Assembly: GCA_019671005.1 (NCBI GenBank)
Contig: CM033719.1
Span: 19,580,750-19,644,749, forward strand
Direction: 5' to 3'
Length of the DNA stretch: 64,000 nucleotides
Source of the DNA: Hibiscus mutabilis
Taxonomy: Eukaryota; Streptophyta; Magnoliopsida; Malvales; Malvaceae
Shown here: in pieces, positions 11,670 to 22,433 of the stretch
Layout of the letters: each line of letters starts with the position of its first letter
How positions within the stretch are numbered: position 1 is the stretch's first letter
Program-made: the position numbers and the translations under genes
Notes under the pieces: generated by a model
Told to the model about the DNA's origin: nothing
The model's input: only the letters and a program-made list of their open reading frames with translations
Databases searched by the model: none

Positions 11670-14650
11670 TGTAATATCCCATTATTTGATTAGTGACCAA
11701 AACGTAAAGAATCAAAAGTTAGTGATTTTAGTTTAGTGACTAAAACGTAAAGTTTTAAAGTTTGGTGACAAAAGTGAAAAGTTGAGAAAATTCAAGGACC
11801 AACATGGTAATTTTCCCAATAATTATTTTTATTCCATAAATAGATAGATCATCTAAGGGTGTGGATCGAATATAAAAACTATGGTTTGATATTGGGAAAT
11901 TACGGTTAAAGTTTAAGTGTAATTCGGGTAATCGTATGAGCTTAGAATTTTATGAAAATTTGATGGAAGTCTTAAAAAGACCCGAAGAGCATAGCATCGA
12001 AGTTTTGAATTGTTTTTAAATTAGTTTAGATTCGATTCTATTCAGTATTTTGTATAGGTCGTGGAACGACATTTTTGAAAATAAATTATTTCATTAATGG
12101 CATTTAAGACATTTCACCTATACTTTTTAATGAAAATTTATTATGGAAGAGGATAAAATATAGGTGTTGGCTTGTTATTGGGTATAACTAAGGGGTGAAA
12201 TAGTCATTTGACTATTTTAGAGATTTTTATTTTTTTATAGCTAAATTAGAAGACATTTGGCATTAAAATTAAAGATAGAAAAGACTAGAAATTTCCTCAT
12301 CTTTCTCCCAAGTAACCGAGACCCCTAGCAAGGTAAGAGCAAAAAATTCAATTCAATTTTTGGCTTGATTTACTTGGTTTTTGGTTAGAGACATGAAATA
12401 ATAAATTGATCTCCTTTGAATTCTCTATCTTTTGACATAAGTTTTGCTTAGTTTCCATATCTCTAAGCTGAGTTTGATGATTAGGGTGGTTGAAGAGCAT
12501 GTTAAGATTTCATGTTTTAAGGCTTAATCAAGTAGGAAATGGTGTCGTGGTGTTGTTTAGATGCTTGAAATGATGAAAACTTCTTGATAAACCTATAGGG
12601 ACTATTTCGGCAAAATGAATAATATTAGGGGAAATTTTGTAAAAATTATTTTGATGATGGATTTGATTAGAATGATGTTTTCTAAGTTGAATTATGTTGC
12701 TGGATTGAAGAAAACATCATTTTAGAACCAGTTTGTGAATTGTGTAAATTGGGTGAAATAAGTGAAAATTGGAAAATATTCAAGAAGCATGGGTATGTTG
12801 TTTGCTATGCTACAGTGATCATTTTCGTATTAATATTTTTGAGAATGGAGATGAAATGTGGAAGTTTCCAAATTTTAGTTTATAAACCCTAAGAGAAAGA
12901 ATTTAAGGTTTAAAGGGAGATTATCAAACTATTGGTTGTAATGTGTAATTTGAGATGAGATTAAAGTATTGGGAGATTAATTTTTCCATATTGGTATGTA
13001 CATGTATTACTAAAGGTTGGACATGTACTTCAGGTTGCTTGTGTCATGTATTTAATGTACAAACAGATAACAATCGAGTTCGAGTACAAACGAGTAAAGA
13101 AAGAAGATAGAAAGTGCAATCGAGCTTAGTGAGGCTAGTATAAATTATAACTTTGAAAGTGTCAAGGTGAGTGCAATGCATGCATATCATGATTTTTATG
13201 TCATTCATTATATAATTGACATGTTAAAAATATGTCCAGAATTGAGAATACATGCATGGATCACTACTTATCCATGGAATGTTATTTTACGTATGAATTG
13301 CATAATATGTATATATGTTGCCATGTATGAGATTATGATTGATATAAAGCCCAAAGTATGAGATAGGAAATTAAAAGTATAGTTGGATATCTATAGAGTC
13401 ATAAACAGCTATATAAACATTTTAGCACTCCCGGTAGAGTGCAATTTATTATAAACACTTCAGGTAAAGTGCAAAATAATTAATAATTATATACTCCAGT
13501 AAGTATACAAAAACAATTCGGTGTTAAGCACTTCTAGTAAAGTGCACCTAATATACTATACTCAAGTAAGTATAGGGGGGATGACTCGCGTACCAAAAAT
13601 TTCCTTAATTCAATACTTGGGCTAAATGGATTGAAAAATAGGTTTAAAAGGCATGAAAGCTCGATGATGAATATGGCAACGGTATTGGTAAGAATCAAGG
13701 TTATTACCATGTAATATGTTACTATATATATATATATATATATCATGTCATATATGTTAAAATGCATAAATGGGAGGTGATCATATGCATTGTCACTATA
13801 ATATATTGATACCTATGTTAAATTGCATTTGAAGTAAATGTTGTTGCCTCACTAAGTATATGCTTAGCGTATGATGACTTTCATGCGTAGGTTTTAAAGG
13901 AGCTTCGAGTGAAGAGTAGCCGAGCATCACTTTCAGATTTTGGGAGGTATATCTCCATACTCATAGTAATGTAATGACATCCATCCTTTCTTTTAAAATT
14001 GTACTAGATGGCATGTATAATTAGTGGGGTTGTAATAACTTATCACTAAATATGGTGGGTTAATAGTTGTTGAATATGGATGATGAACCTAGTAAGTCCC
14101 ATTATGGTTATAAATGGTAATGGACTAAGTTTTTAGTAAATATGGATTCTAAGGTAGAAAGTTTAAAAATCTGCCCAGAAATGTATGCAAAAGCAGTGTG
14201 TTCGAAAAATCAGCATAAATTCCACAATTGGAATTAGACAGTGAATCTTATATGTATGAACTAAAAAATTTGTCTAGTTTCTTACAAAATTAACGGTGAC
14301 TGATTTTGAGTTGCATGTAAAAAGTTATGAATTTTTATTCGATGGAAGGTCAGAAAATAGGGTAGCAGAATTTTTGAAATTCTAGGCTGTGACGTGAATC
14401 TAAGGATTTATTTGAATTTTTGTGTAATGAATTTAGGCTAATAATTTATATGGTTAGAAAGATTAATGAACCTAGTTTAATTAGAAAAATTCGGAATGAA
14501 TTTTCGATGTCTATAAAAAAATTTATAAATTTTTAAGTAAAGGCAGTGCAGGCTGCCAATTTTCTATATTAAGAAAATATAAGGGTTTAATCTTTGTTAG
14601 TAACATCACTGACTCATATTTGGTGATAAATACGGGAAAGGGATGTTACA
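11670..14650 (+). repeat. Element B 5' LTR (full length)
   Basis: A 2,981-bp LTR from TGTAATATCCC to GGGATGTTACA. It contains an (AT)n tract at 13724-13742 and a cluster of short hairpin-forming motifs at 13415-13580. The 3' LTR lacks about 1.7 kb of it. Confidence 0.93.
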
Positions 14651-14655
14651 TTTAT

Positions 14656-14667
14656 TGGTATTAGAGC
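14656..14667 (+). other. Element B primer binding site
   Basis: TGGTATTAGAGC, five bases after the 5' LTR, matches the initiator tRNA-Met primer site at all but one position. Confidence 0.85.
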
Positions 14668-14838
14668 CTCAGGCTTAGTCGATTCTGGATAGAAATTGAA
14701 TTTAAAAATGAGTGGGAATTGTATACATGCCACTAGGATGTCATAATTACTAATGATTATGTGCAGATACTCTGATGCTCTATAATTAGTAATGCTACTC
14801 TATATTAAGAAACTTGTTGAAAATGTGTTCTGTTCAAA

Positions 14839-16191
14839 TGTCAGACCATCAGGGTTCTAGACATGCGTTTGAATAGGAGGTTCCTATGTAGAGTGGAAGT
14901 AACGAGGTAAATCAGAATGTACCTGAAGAGCAATATCAAGGTCAGGCAGATGCACAAGGACAACAAAACATGCCGGTTCAAGATCGTAGATTGTTCCTGT
15001 AGGCATTAGATGATATCTTAAATAGACCGAAACCAGTGTCTGTGCCAAGGGAGTTGAGGAAGTTGAAGGCATCAGAGTTTCAAGGTGATTCTGATGTTGA
15101 TCCGATGTCTGTGGACTTTTGGCTAAATGATATTAAAATTATGTTGGACTCTATCCGGTGTAATGATCAAGGAAGACTAGAAGGTGTAACATCACTTTTG
15201 ATGGGGCCTGCTCGAATTTGGTGGACCACCATTACTGCTTAGATTCCTCGGGAACAAGTTACTTGGGAATTCTTTTTAAAAGAGTTCCAGAACAAGTACA
15301 TTGGTGATGTTTTTATCGAGGATATGAGGACTCAGTTTATGAATCTAAAGCAAGCAGACATATCGATATATGAGTATGAGTGTGAGTTTAATAAGCTTAC
15401 CCGGTTTGCTACAGAGTTCCTTCCGACTGAGAAGCACAGAGTTAATAAATTTGTGGGAGGCCTAGATCCGGAGTATAAGAAAGTCTTGGTTGCTCTTGAT
15501 TTGTCTGAATTTCAAGTGGCGGTTAACCGAGCTAAAGGAATGGAAAGGGTGGAACAAGAAGAAGCTTCTGAGAAGAAAACACAGTCAATTAAGTGACCTG
15601 GAGGCCCCAGTGTTTTACCCTGGTCTAAACGGGGTAAAAGGTTTTCAGCAGCAAGGATTAGTTGGGTCGATGTCGTTCGTAAAGAAGAATTATTTTGTGG
15701 GTAAATCCAAGCAAGTCCATAATAAAACTAGTAGAAGTAAAGGTGATGGAGTTTGGAATAGACTTGAATGCAAGACTTGTGGAAGAAGACATCCTGGTTG
15801 ATGTTGGTATGCACCGGAGACAGTGTGCTATCAATGTTGGAAGCCGAGTCATTTCAAACGAGCATGTCCATAATTACATGAGAATCAATCAGTGGCTACT
15901 TCTCAGAGAAATAAAGGGAACCGAGGGTGGAATTCCCATCAAGGTGCATCAGAAGTTGCATCAAATCTAAAAGGCAAAGCTCCTGCTCGTGTATATAATA
16001 TCAAGACCACAAAGAGTAAAGATGATCCTAATGTGATATCAGGTATGCTTGAACTCTTTAATAGACCTATTTTTGCACTAATTGATCCTGGTTCCACTCA
16101 TTCATATATTAGTTCTAGAATCATACTAGAAAGAAACATTCCAGTAAAACTAATTAAGAGTGAGGTGGTAGCAACCAATCCGTTAGGCTAG
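14839..16191 (+). pseudogene. Element B gag and protease (stops and frameshifts)
   Basis: The likely start is ATG 14839 (MSDHQGSRH). In-frame stops at about 14875, 14887, 14999 and 15241 break the gag, which otherwise shows the retrotransposon gag domain: FWLNDIKIMLD, the GPARIWWTTIT block, then MRTQFMNLKQADISIYEYE and NKFVGGLDPEYKK. After a frame change at about 15595 come two zinc motifs: CKTCGRRHPG followed by a stop at 15799, then the CCHC knuckle CYQCWKPSHFKRAC (about 15826-15867). The protease active site reads FALIDPGSTHSYIS (about 16075-16115), with Pro (CCT, 16087-16089) where Ser of the usual D-S/T-G triad is expected. This is a dead gag-protease. Confidence 0.85.
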
Positions 16192-16242
16192 AGTGCTAAG
16201 GTTAAGAGGATTTCCCATCAGTGTCCTATTAAAATTCAGAGT

Positions 16243-17892
16243 GTGGATTTCCCCGCCGACCTTATAGAATTACCGTTTTGTGAGTTCGAAATAATATTGG
16301 GGATGTATTGGTTATTTATATATGATGTTGTAGTGGAGTACCGATTAAAAAGATTAATTTTAAAGGCACCAAATAGATCACAAATAATATTCGTGGGGGA
16401 GAAGCTGAATCATCGTAGTGATGTTATTTCGACTGTTGTGGCGAATGAAATGTTGATGGATGATTGTAAAATAGATCCAACTCCCGAAATTGATACCTTG
16501 AAGAAGGGAGTGAAAATAGAAGATATACCTACAGTGCATGAATTCCCAGAAGAATTACCGGGACTACCTCCAAATAGAGAGGTAGAATTTGGAATTGATG
16601 TGTTACCTGGTACAACACCCATATCGATGGCACCGTATCGTATGGAACTTGCTGAACTCTGGGAACTCAAATCACAGCTACAAGAATTGCATAATCGAGG
16701 TTTTATACGACCAAGCATATCACCATGGGGAGCACTTGTATTATTTGTAAAGAAGAAAGATGGATTGATGAAATTGTGTATCGATTATCGTTAACTTAAT
16801 AAAGTGACGATAAAGAATAAATATCCATTGCCAAGAATTGATGATCTCTTTGATCAATTAAAGGGAGAAGCATTGTTCTCTAAGATTGATCTTCGATCGG
16901 GCTATCATCAATTGAAGATTAAAGAGAATGATATTCCAAAGACGGCTTTCAGGACTCGATATGGTCATTATGAATTCGTGGCGATGCCGTTTGGATTAAC
17001 TAATGACCCAACAACATTTATAGATTTGATGAACCGAATTTTTCAGCCATACCTGGACCAGTTTGTAGTGGTATTCATAGACGATATCCTGGTTTATTCT
17101 AAAACCAAGGAGGATCATGATGTTCATCTCAGAATAGTTCTTCAGATTTTGAGGGAGAAGAAATTATATGCCAAATTATGTAAATGTGAGTTTTGGCTTT
17201 CTGAGGTGACATTTCTTAGACATATAGTATCGGCTGAAGGAATTCGGGTTGATCCTCAAAAAATTCAAGCTATCATGGAGTGGAAACCTCCTAAAAATGT
17301 TGTAGAGGTTAGAAGTTTTCTCGGATTGACAGGATATTACCGCCGGTTCATGAAAGATTTCTCAATGATTGCTGCACCTATTACCAAATTGCTTAGGAAG
17401 AATGTACCTTTTATGTGGACTAAAGAATGTCAAGAAAGCTTTGAAAGATTGAAGAAAATCTTGGCAGAAGCTCCGGTGTTAGTTCAACCTGAATCATGTA
17501 AGAATTTTGTGGTGTATAGTGATGCATCGCATAATGGTTTGGGTTGTGTACTTATGCAAGATGGGAAAGTGGTGGCTTATGCTTCTAGGCAGCTTAAAAC
17601 TCATGAGAGGAATTATCCTACTCACGATTTGGAATTAGCTACGGTTGTCTTTGCTTTAAAAATTTGGCGCCACTACTTATATGGTGAAAGATGTTATATA
17701 TACACAGACCACAAAAGCCTGAAATATCTTTTAATGCAGAATGAGCTAAATCTAAGACAAAGGCGATGGATTGAGCTAATTAAGCATTATGATGCAATTA
17801 TTGATTATCAACCGGGAAAGGCTAATGTGGTGGCAGACGCACTTAGCCGAAAGATGTTTCCAGCCCTGCGGATATCAAATGCTCAATTATAA
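16243..17892 (+). pseudogene. Element B reverse transcriptase-RNase H (nearly intact)
   Basis: The frame opens with the end of protease (CEFEIILGMYWL) and the linker to RT (HEFPEELPGLPPNREVEFGI). A single TAA interrupts it at about 16792, inside LCIDYR-LNK. The remaining 362-residue frame is clean. It has YPLPRIDDLFDQL, DLRSGYHQLK, MPFGLTN, the active site FIDDILVYS (17074-17100) with both Asp present, and the connection region ending SFLGLTGYYRRF. RNase H follows (YSDASHNGLG, YTDHKSLKYL, KANVVADALSRK). This is the best preserved polymerase in the window, but the in-frame stop and broken neighbours argue against activity. Confidence 0.9.
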
Positions 17893-17895
17893 ATA

Positions 17896-19378
17896 TTGGA
17901 TGATGGTGCTCTACTTGCTGAGCTGAACATCAGGTCTACTTTGATAGACAAAATAAAAGAATCACAGGAAACAGATGAAAATTGTTTAGAGAAAAAGAAG
18001 AAAGCTGAAAGGGGAGAATCTTCAGACTTCGAAGTAAAGTCCAATGGATGTTTATATTATAAAGGACATGATTATATTCCTGAAGATGATGAATTGAAAA
18101 AGGAAATTCTTATAGAAGCACATTATAGTCCTTTAACGATGCACCCGGGAGGAAATAAAATGTATCAGGATTTGAAGAGCCGTTTTTGGTGGTCAGGAAT
18201 GGAAAGAGCTATAACGGAATTCATGTCTAAATTCTTAACTTGTCAGCAAGTTAAAGCAGAACATCAAGTGTCATCAAGGTTACTTCAATCAATTGCTATT
18301 CCAGAATGTAAATGGGAAAAAATGACTATGGACTTTGTAACCGGATTACCATTGACACCAAGTAGGAAAGACTCAATTTGGGTGAGCGTGGATCGATTAA
18401 CCAAATCAGCACATTTCCTATCCGTCAGAACAGATTTCTCTTTGAATAAATATGTAGAGTTGTATATTCGGGAGATTGTTAGATTACATGGTGTTCCTAT
18501 TTCCATTGTGTCTGACAGAGATCCAGGTTTACTTCTAGATTCTGGAAAGCACTACAGGAAGCATTGGGTACTCAATTGCATTTTAGTACTGCCTTCCTCC
18601 CGCAAACTGATGGACAATCAAAGAGGAAAATTCAGATTTTGGAAGATATGCTAAGAGTGTGTGTCATTAAGTTTGCATGTTCGTGGGAAAAATACTTACC
18701 ATTGGCTGAATTGCGTATAACAACAGTTATCATTCAAGTATTAAAATGGCACAGTATGAAGCTTTATATGGAAGAAAATGTCGGACACTGTTAAATTGGT
18801 TTGAGTTAGAAGACCGCAAGATTATCGGGCCTGACTTGATTCAAGAGGTAGAAGAAAAAGTGAAGATAATTTGAGATAATCTAAGGGCAGCTTCCGATAG
18901 ACAAAAGGCTTATTCAGATTTAAAAAGAAAAGATATTGAGTATCAGGTAGGAGACAAGGTATTTTTTAAAGTTTCACCATGGAAGAAAATAATGAGATTC
19001 GGAAGAAAAGGGAAGCTTAGTCCCAGATTCATTGGTCCGTATGAAATCTTGAAAAGAGTTGGACCGGTGGCGTATCAATTGGATTTACCACCAGAAATGA
19101 GCAAGATTCATGATGTTTTTCATGTATCGATGCTTCGCAAATATAGATCGAACCCTTTTCATGTCATTTCACCTGCGGAAGTTGAGATGCAACCTGATTT
19201 GACATTTGAAGAAGAACCAGTAAAGATTTTAGCTCGTGGGATGAAGAAATTGAGAAACAAATCGATTCCATTGGTTAAGGTGCTTTGGAAAAACCACAAA
19301 GTGGAAGAAGCCACATGGGAAACTGAAGAACGAATGAAAGAACAGTACCCGCATTTGTTTAATCCAGGTACGTTCTAA
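17896..19378 (+). pseudogene. Element B integrase and chromodomain-like tail (frameshifted)
   Basis: The zinc region (MHPGGNKMYQDLK, FLTCQ with Phe for the first Cys) leads into the DDE core: MDFVTGLPL and SDRDPG. The frame shifts near 18530 and resumes at 18564. There the third acidic position reads DGQSKRKIQ, with AAG at 18621-18623, a Lys where Glu is expected. Another shift precedes YGRKCRT-like text near 18770, and a TGA lies at about 18872. The last open part (18992-19378) carries FGRKGKLSPRFIGPYEIL, HVSMLRKYRSNPFHV and the chromodomain-like EEATWETEERMKEQYPHLF, ending in TAA before the polypurine tract. C-terminal chromodomains of this form are known in plant chromoviruses. Confidence 0.87.
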
Positions 19379-19400
19379 AAATTCGAGGACGAATTTTTTT

Positions 19401-19413
19401 AGGGGGAGAGAAT
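19401..19413 (+). other. Element B polypurine tract
   Basis: AGGGGGAGAGAAT lies directly before the 3' LTR start at 19414, as expected for plus-strand priming. Confidence 0.8.
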
Positions 19414-20683
19414 TGTAATATCCCATTATTTGATTAGTGACCAAAACGTAAAGAATCAAAAGTTAGTGGTTTTAGTTTAGTGACTAAAACGTAAAGTTTT
19501 AAAGTTTGGTGACAAAAGTGAAAAGTTGAGAAAAGTTTAAGGACCAACATGGTAATTTTCCCAATAATTATTTTTATTCCATAAATAGATAGATCATCTA
19601 AGGGTGTGGATCGAATATAAAAACTATGGTTTGATCTGATGTTTCTATTATTGGGAAATTACGGTTAAAGTTTAAGTGTAATTCGGGTAATCATATGAGC
19701 TCAGAATTTTATGAAAATTTGAAGGAAGTCTTAAAAAGACCCGAAGAGCATAGTATCGAAGTTTTGAATCATTTTTAAGTCATATATGTTAAAATGCATA
19801 AAATGGGAGGTGATCATATGCATTGTTACTATAATATATTGATACCTATGTTAAATTGCATTTGAAGTAAATGTTGTTGCCTCACTAAGTATATGCTTAG
19901 CATATGATGACTTCCATGCATAGGTTTTAAAGGAGATTCGAGTGAAGAGTAGCCGAGCATCACTTTCAGATTTTGGGTGGTATATATCCATACTCATAGT
20001 AATGTAATGACATCCATCCTTCCTTTTGGAAATGTACTAGATGGCATGTATAATTAGTGGGGTTGTAATAACTTATCACTAAATATGGTGGGTTAATAGT
20101 TGTTGAATATGGATGATGAACCTAGTAAGTCCTATTATGGTTATAAATGGTAATGGACTAAGTTTTTAGTAAATATGGATTCTAAGATAGAAAGTTTAAA
20201 AATCTGCCCAGAAATGTATGCAAAAGCAGTGTGTTCGAAAAATCAGCATAAATTCCACAATTGGAATTAGACAGTGAATCTTATATGTATCAACTAAAAA
20301 TTTTGTCTAGTTTCTTACAAAATTAACGGCGACTGATTTCGAGTTGTATGTAAAAAGTTATGAATTTTTATTCGACAGAAGGTCAGAAAACAGGGTAGCA
20401 GTATTTTTGAAATTCTGGGCTGTGACGTGAATATCAGGATTTATTTGAATTTTTGTGTAATGAATTTAGGGTAATAATTTATATGGTTAGAAATCTTAAT
20501 GAATCTAGTTTAATTAGAAAATTTCGGAACGAATTTTTGATGTCTATAAAAAAAATTATAAATTTTTAAGTAAAGGCAGTGCAGGCTGCCAATTTTCTAT
20601 ATTAAGAAAATATAAGAGTTTAATCTTTGTTAGTCACATCACTGACTCGTATTTGGTGATAAATACGGGAAAGGGATGTTACA
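19414..20683 (+). repeat. Element B 3' LTR (internally deleted)
   Basis: The 1,270-bp copy shares both ends with the 2,981-bp 5' LTR. It jumps from the equivalent of about 12018 (GTTTTGAAT...TTTTTAA) directly to the equivalent of 13747 (GTCATATATGTT), losing about 1.73 kb including the hairpin cluster and the AT tract. It also carries about 14 bp (near 19638) absent from the 5' copy. Confidence 0.92.
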
Positions 20684-21186
20684 TAACATGTTGAATATGT
20701 ATTTTTATATGCTTGAATGGTAAATGTCGAATGGTAAGGTTGGCATATGCTTGCTTGGAATCAAGGTAAGTGCAATGGATCATGATTTGTAAGTTATGCA
20801 TGAAATGATATATGTAATCAAGTTAATGAACAATGAAATGAAATGGAAACATGATTGCTCTTAGGATATTCGAATGATAGTTGTAAGATGATATTAACCT
20901 TGATTGATCAATTGTTTGGAAACCTATTATGTCTTGAATGATGATTGTATGATAATGTTAATTGAAATTTTTGGTAACCTATAATGTATGTAAATAAGAT
21001 TGTTTTCATGTTAAGACATGAATGGTTTGATTTCTTATGTGTTAAGTAATGTTTGTTGGTTACTTGCTAGTTAAGTAACTCATCTAATAGGGATGAGTTA
21101 GCCTATTCTTGCTTGTTCTTGCTTTTATTGTACTTGGTAACGCTCCCAAACCGGTTTGCTGCCAACCCAGGGTAGGGGGTGTTACA
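20684..21186 (+). repeat. Element A 3' LTR, right part
   Basis: It starts with the right TAACA duplication of element B and continues ATGTTGAATATG, as in the uninterrupted 5' LTR from about 4439. It ends GGGTGTTACA at 21186. Confidence 0.92.
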
Positions 21187-22150
21187 CAAAAAACCCTAGA
21201 ATGTCTCTTCCTACACTAAGCACATTCGGGTATCCCACCTCCAGAACTCTGCCCTAGCTGACCTCTCCGCCCAAGCTCATGTCGATGTCTCCGGTCCTGA
21301 TGCCTCTTATATCGGCCACCACTAGAGCTAGCATCAGCAGCTCTCTTACTATGACCTAATCCCCCAGCACGGAGTGTCAAGCCCAAACTCTGCTCAATAT
21401 CCTTGGCTCTCGAAACCAACACATCAAAATCAACATACTCAGCAGCCAACATATATGTCTTAACCTCCTGCGTCAATCCATAATGGAAGCGGTCGCAACG
21501 GCTACTCTCATTAGGCATCAACTCAGAAGTATACTAACTCAGCGTCACAAATTATATCTCATACTCAGATACCGACATATCCCCTGTACCAAAGTCATGA
21601 ACTCACGTTTCTTCTCATCTTGGTATCTAGATCTGAGATACTTCTTCCTAAAAGCGGATTGAAAGGTTTCCCATGTCACATTGTCAGCCTCCATACCCGC
21701 AATCACCGTAGTCCACTAGCTATACGCATCTCCCTGCAGTAGAGATACATCACATCCCAGCTTACGGGCATCAGAACAACTCGTCTGATCCAATATATGA
21801 TCTGTGCTGGCAAACCACTCCTCGAAAGCCTCAGGCGTCAACCCTTTAAACTCGACCCCTCCCAGGCCACATAAATGTTCCAAAGGTAATCCCGAATTAG
21901 CAGCAGCAACCGGTGCTAGTGCAGGCACATGCACTCCAGCCATTAGGGCCTGGAACGTTCTCCTCATTGCTTGTATTAGAGGCGTCATATCACCCATCGC
22001 TGGCCCAGCTGGCATATGTGGTACTTGTTCCACATCCGCAGGTGGATTCGGCGAAGTAGGTGGCAACCCCTCAATAGGCATAACATTATTCTTATCCTCC
22101 TGCCTCTTTGCATTCATATTAGAACGTAATTCTCTCCTCGGTGGCATCAT
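21187..22150 (-). pseudogene. Element C gag (proximal part), split by element A
   Basis: Minus strand. The likely start is Met at about 22147-22150 (MPPRRELRSN). A Pro-rich N-terminus leads to the retrotransposon gag domain (PEAFEEWFASTDHILDQ, ARKLGCDVSLLQGDAYS). A stop near 21718 and frame changes to about 21520 interrupt it. The domain then continues (MPNESSRCDRFHYGLTQEVK, VLVSRAKDIEQSL) into a basic linker and the first zinc motif (GGGIPECA, stop, CRKRHS). The sequence ends at the element A junction and resumes at 1430 with the remaining zinc knuckles. Codon use is more GC-rich than in elements A and B, so C is probably a different gypsy lineage. Confidence 0.82.
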
Positions 22151-22415
22151 AAACAAAGAATCTATGGCATGATAATACACCAAAACAAAAATGATTAGGC
22201 CATCTTCAAGAAAGGGTCCAAGACTTCCATTTCAAATCAAAAATATTTTACATTGGTAGTAATAAGGCAATGTGTCCCAAATCATACCCCAACATGGCAT
22301 ATAACACACAATCAATCACTGTGTATTGCAATCAACTTAAATCAATCAACATACAAATCAAACAACTTCCCAACATACATAACCAACCATAACCCACCCC
22401 CAACAATCATAACCT

Positions 22416-22428
22416 GGCTTTGATACCA
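22416..22428 (-). other. Element C primer binding site
   Basis: On the minus strand TGGTATCAAAGCC lies five bases inside the LTR end. It matches the initiator tRNA-Met primer site with one change. Confidence 0.82.
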
Positions 22429-22433
22429 CCAAA

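Larger units (their letters stand above)
11670..20683 (+). mobile_element. Element B: 9.0-kb Ty3/gypsy LTR retrotransposon nested in element A
   Basis: A complete but decayed element. It has LTRs starting TGTAATATCCC and ending GGGATGTTACA, a primer site at 14656, gag, protease, RT-RNase H, integrase and chromodomain-like tail in the Ty3/gypsy order, and a polypurine tract at 19401. It is flanked by a perfect 5-bp target duplication TAACA (11665-11669 and 20684-20688). The uninterrupted target can be read in the 5' LTR of element A (AGCATAACATGTTGAATATG, about 4431-4450), which proves the insertion site. It is the innermost and therefore the last insertion of the nest. Confidence 0.95.
1431..21186 (+). 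mobile_element. Element A: defective Ty3/gypsy LTR retrotransposon carrying a nested element in its 3' LTR
   Basis: Two long direct repeats starting TGTAACACCCTAAACCGGGC and ending GGGTGTTACA bound the element: 5' LTR 1431-4936, and 3' LTR 8582-11669 continued at 20689-21186. The internal part is only about 3.6 kb (4937-8581) because most of gag and the start of protease are deleted. Protein order protease-RT-RNase H-integrase-chromodomain marks it as Ty3/gypsy, probably a chromovirus. The flanking pentamers are CAACA (1426-1430) and CAAAA (21187-21191), a 5-bp target duplication with one mismatch. The host sequence is gag of minus-strand element C. The 3' LTR is split by element B. Confidence 0.9.

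Noticed and set aside
16410..16718. Minus-strand 102-codon frame
   Set aside because: Antisense of element B RT N-terminus.
21804..22172. Plus-strand 122-codon frame
   Set aside because: Antisense of element C gag.
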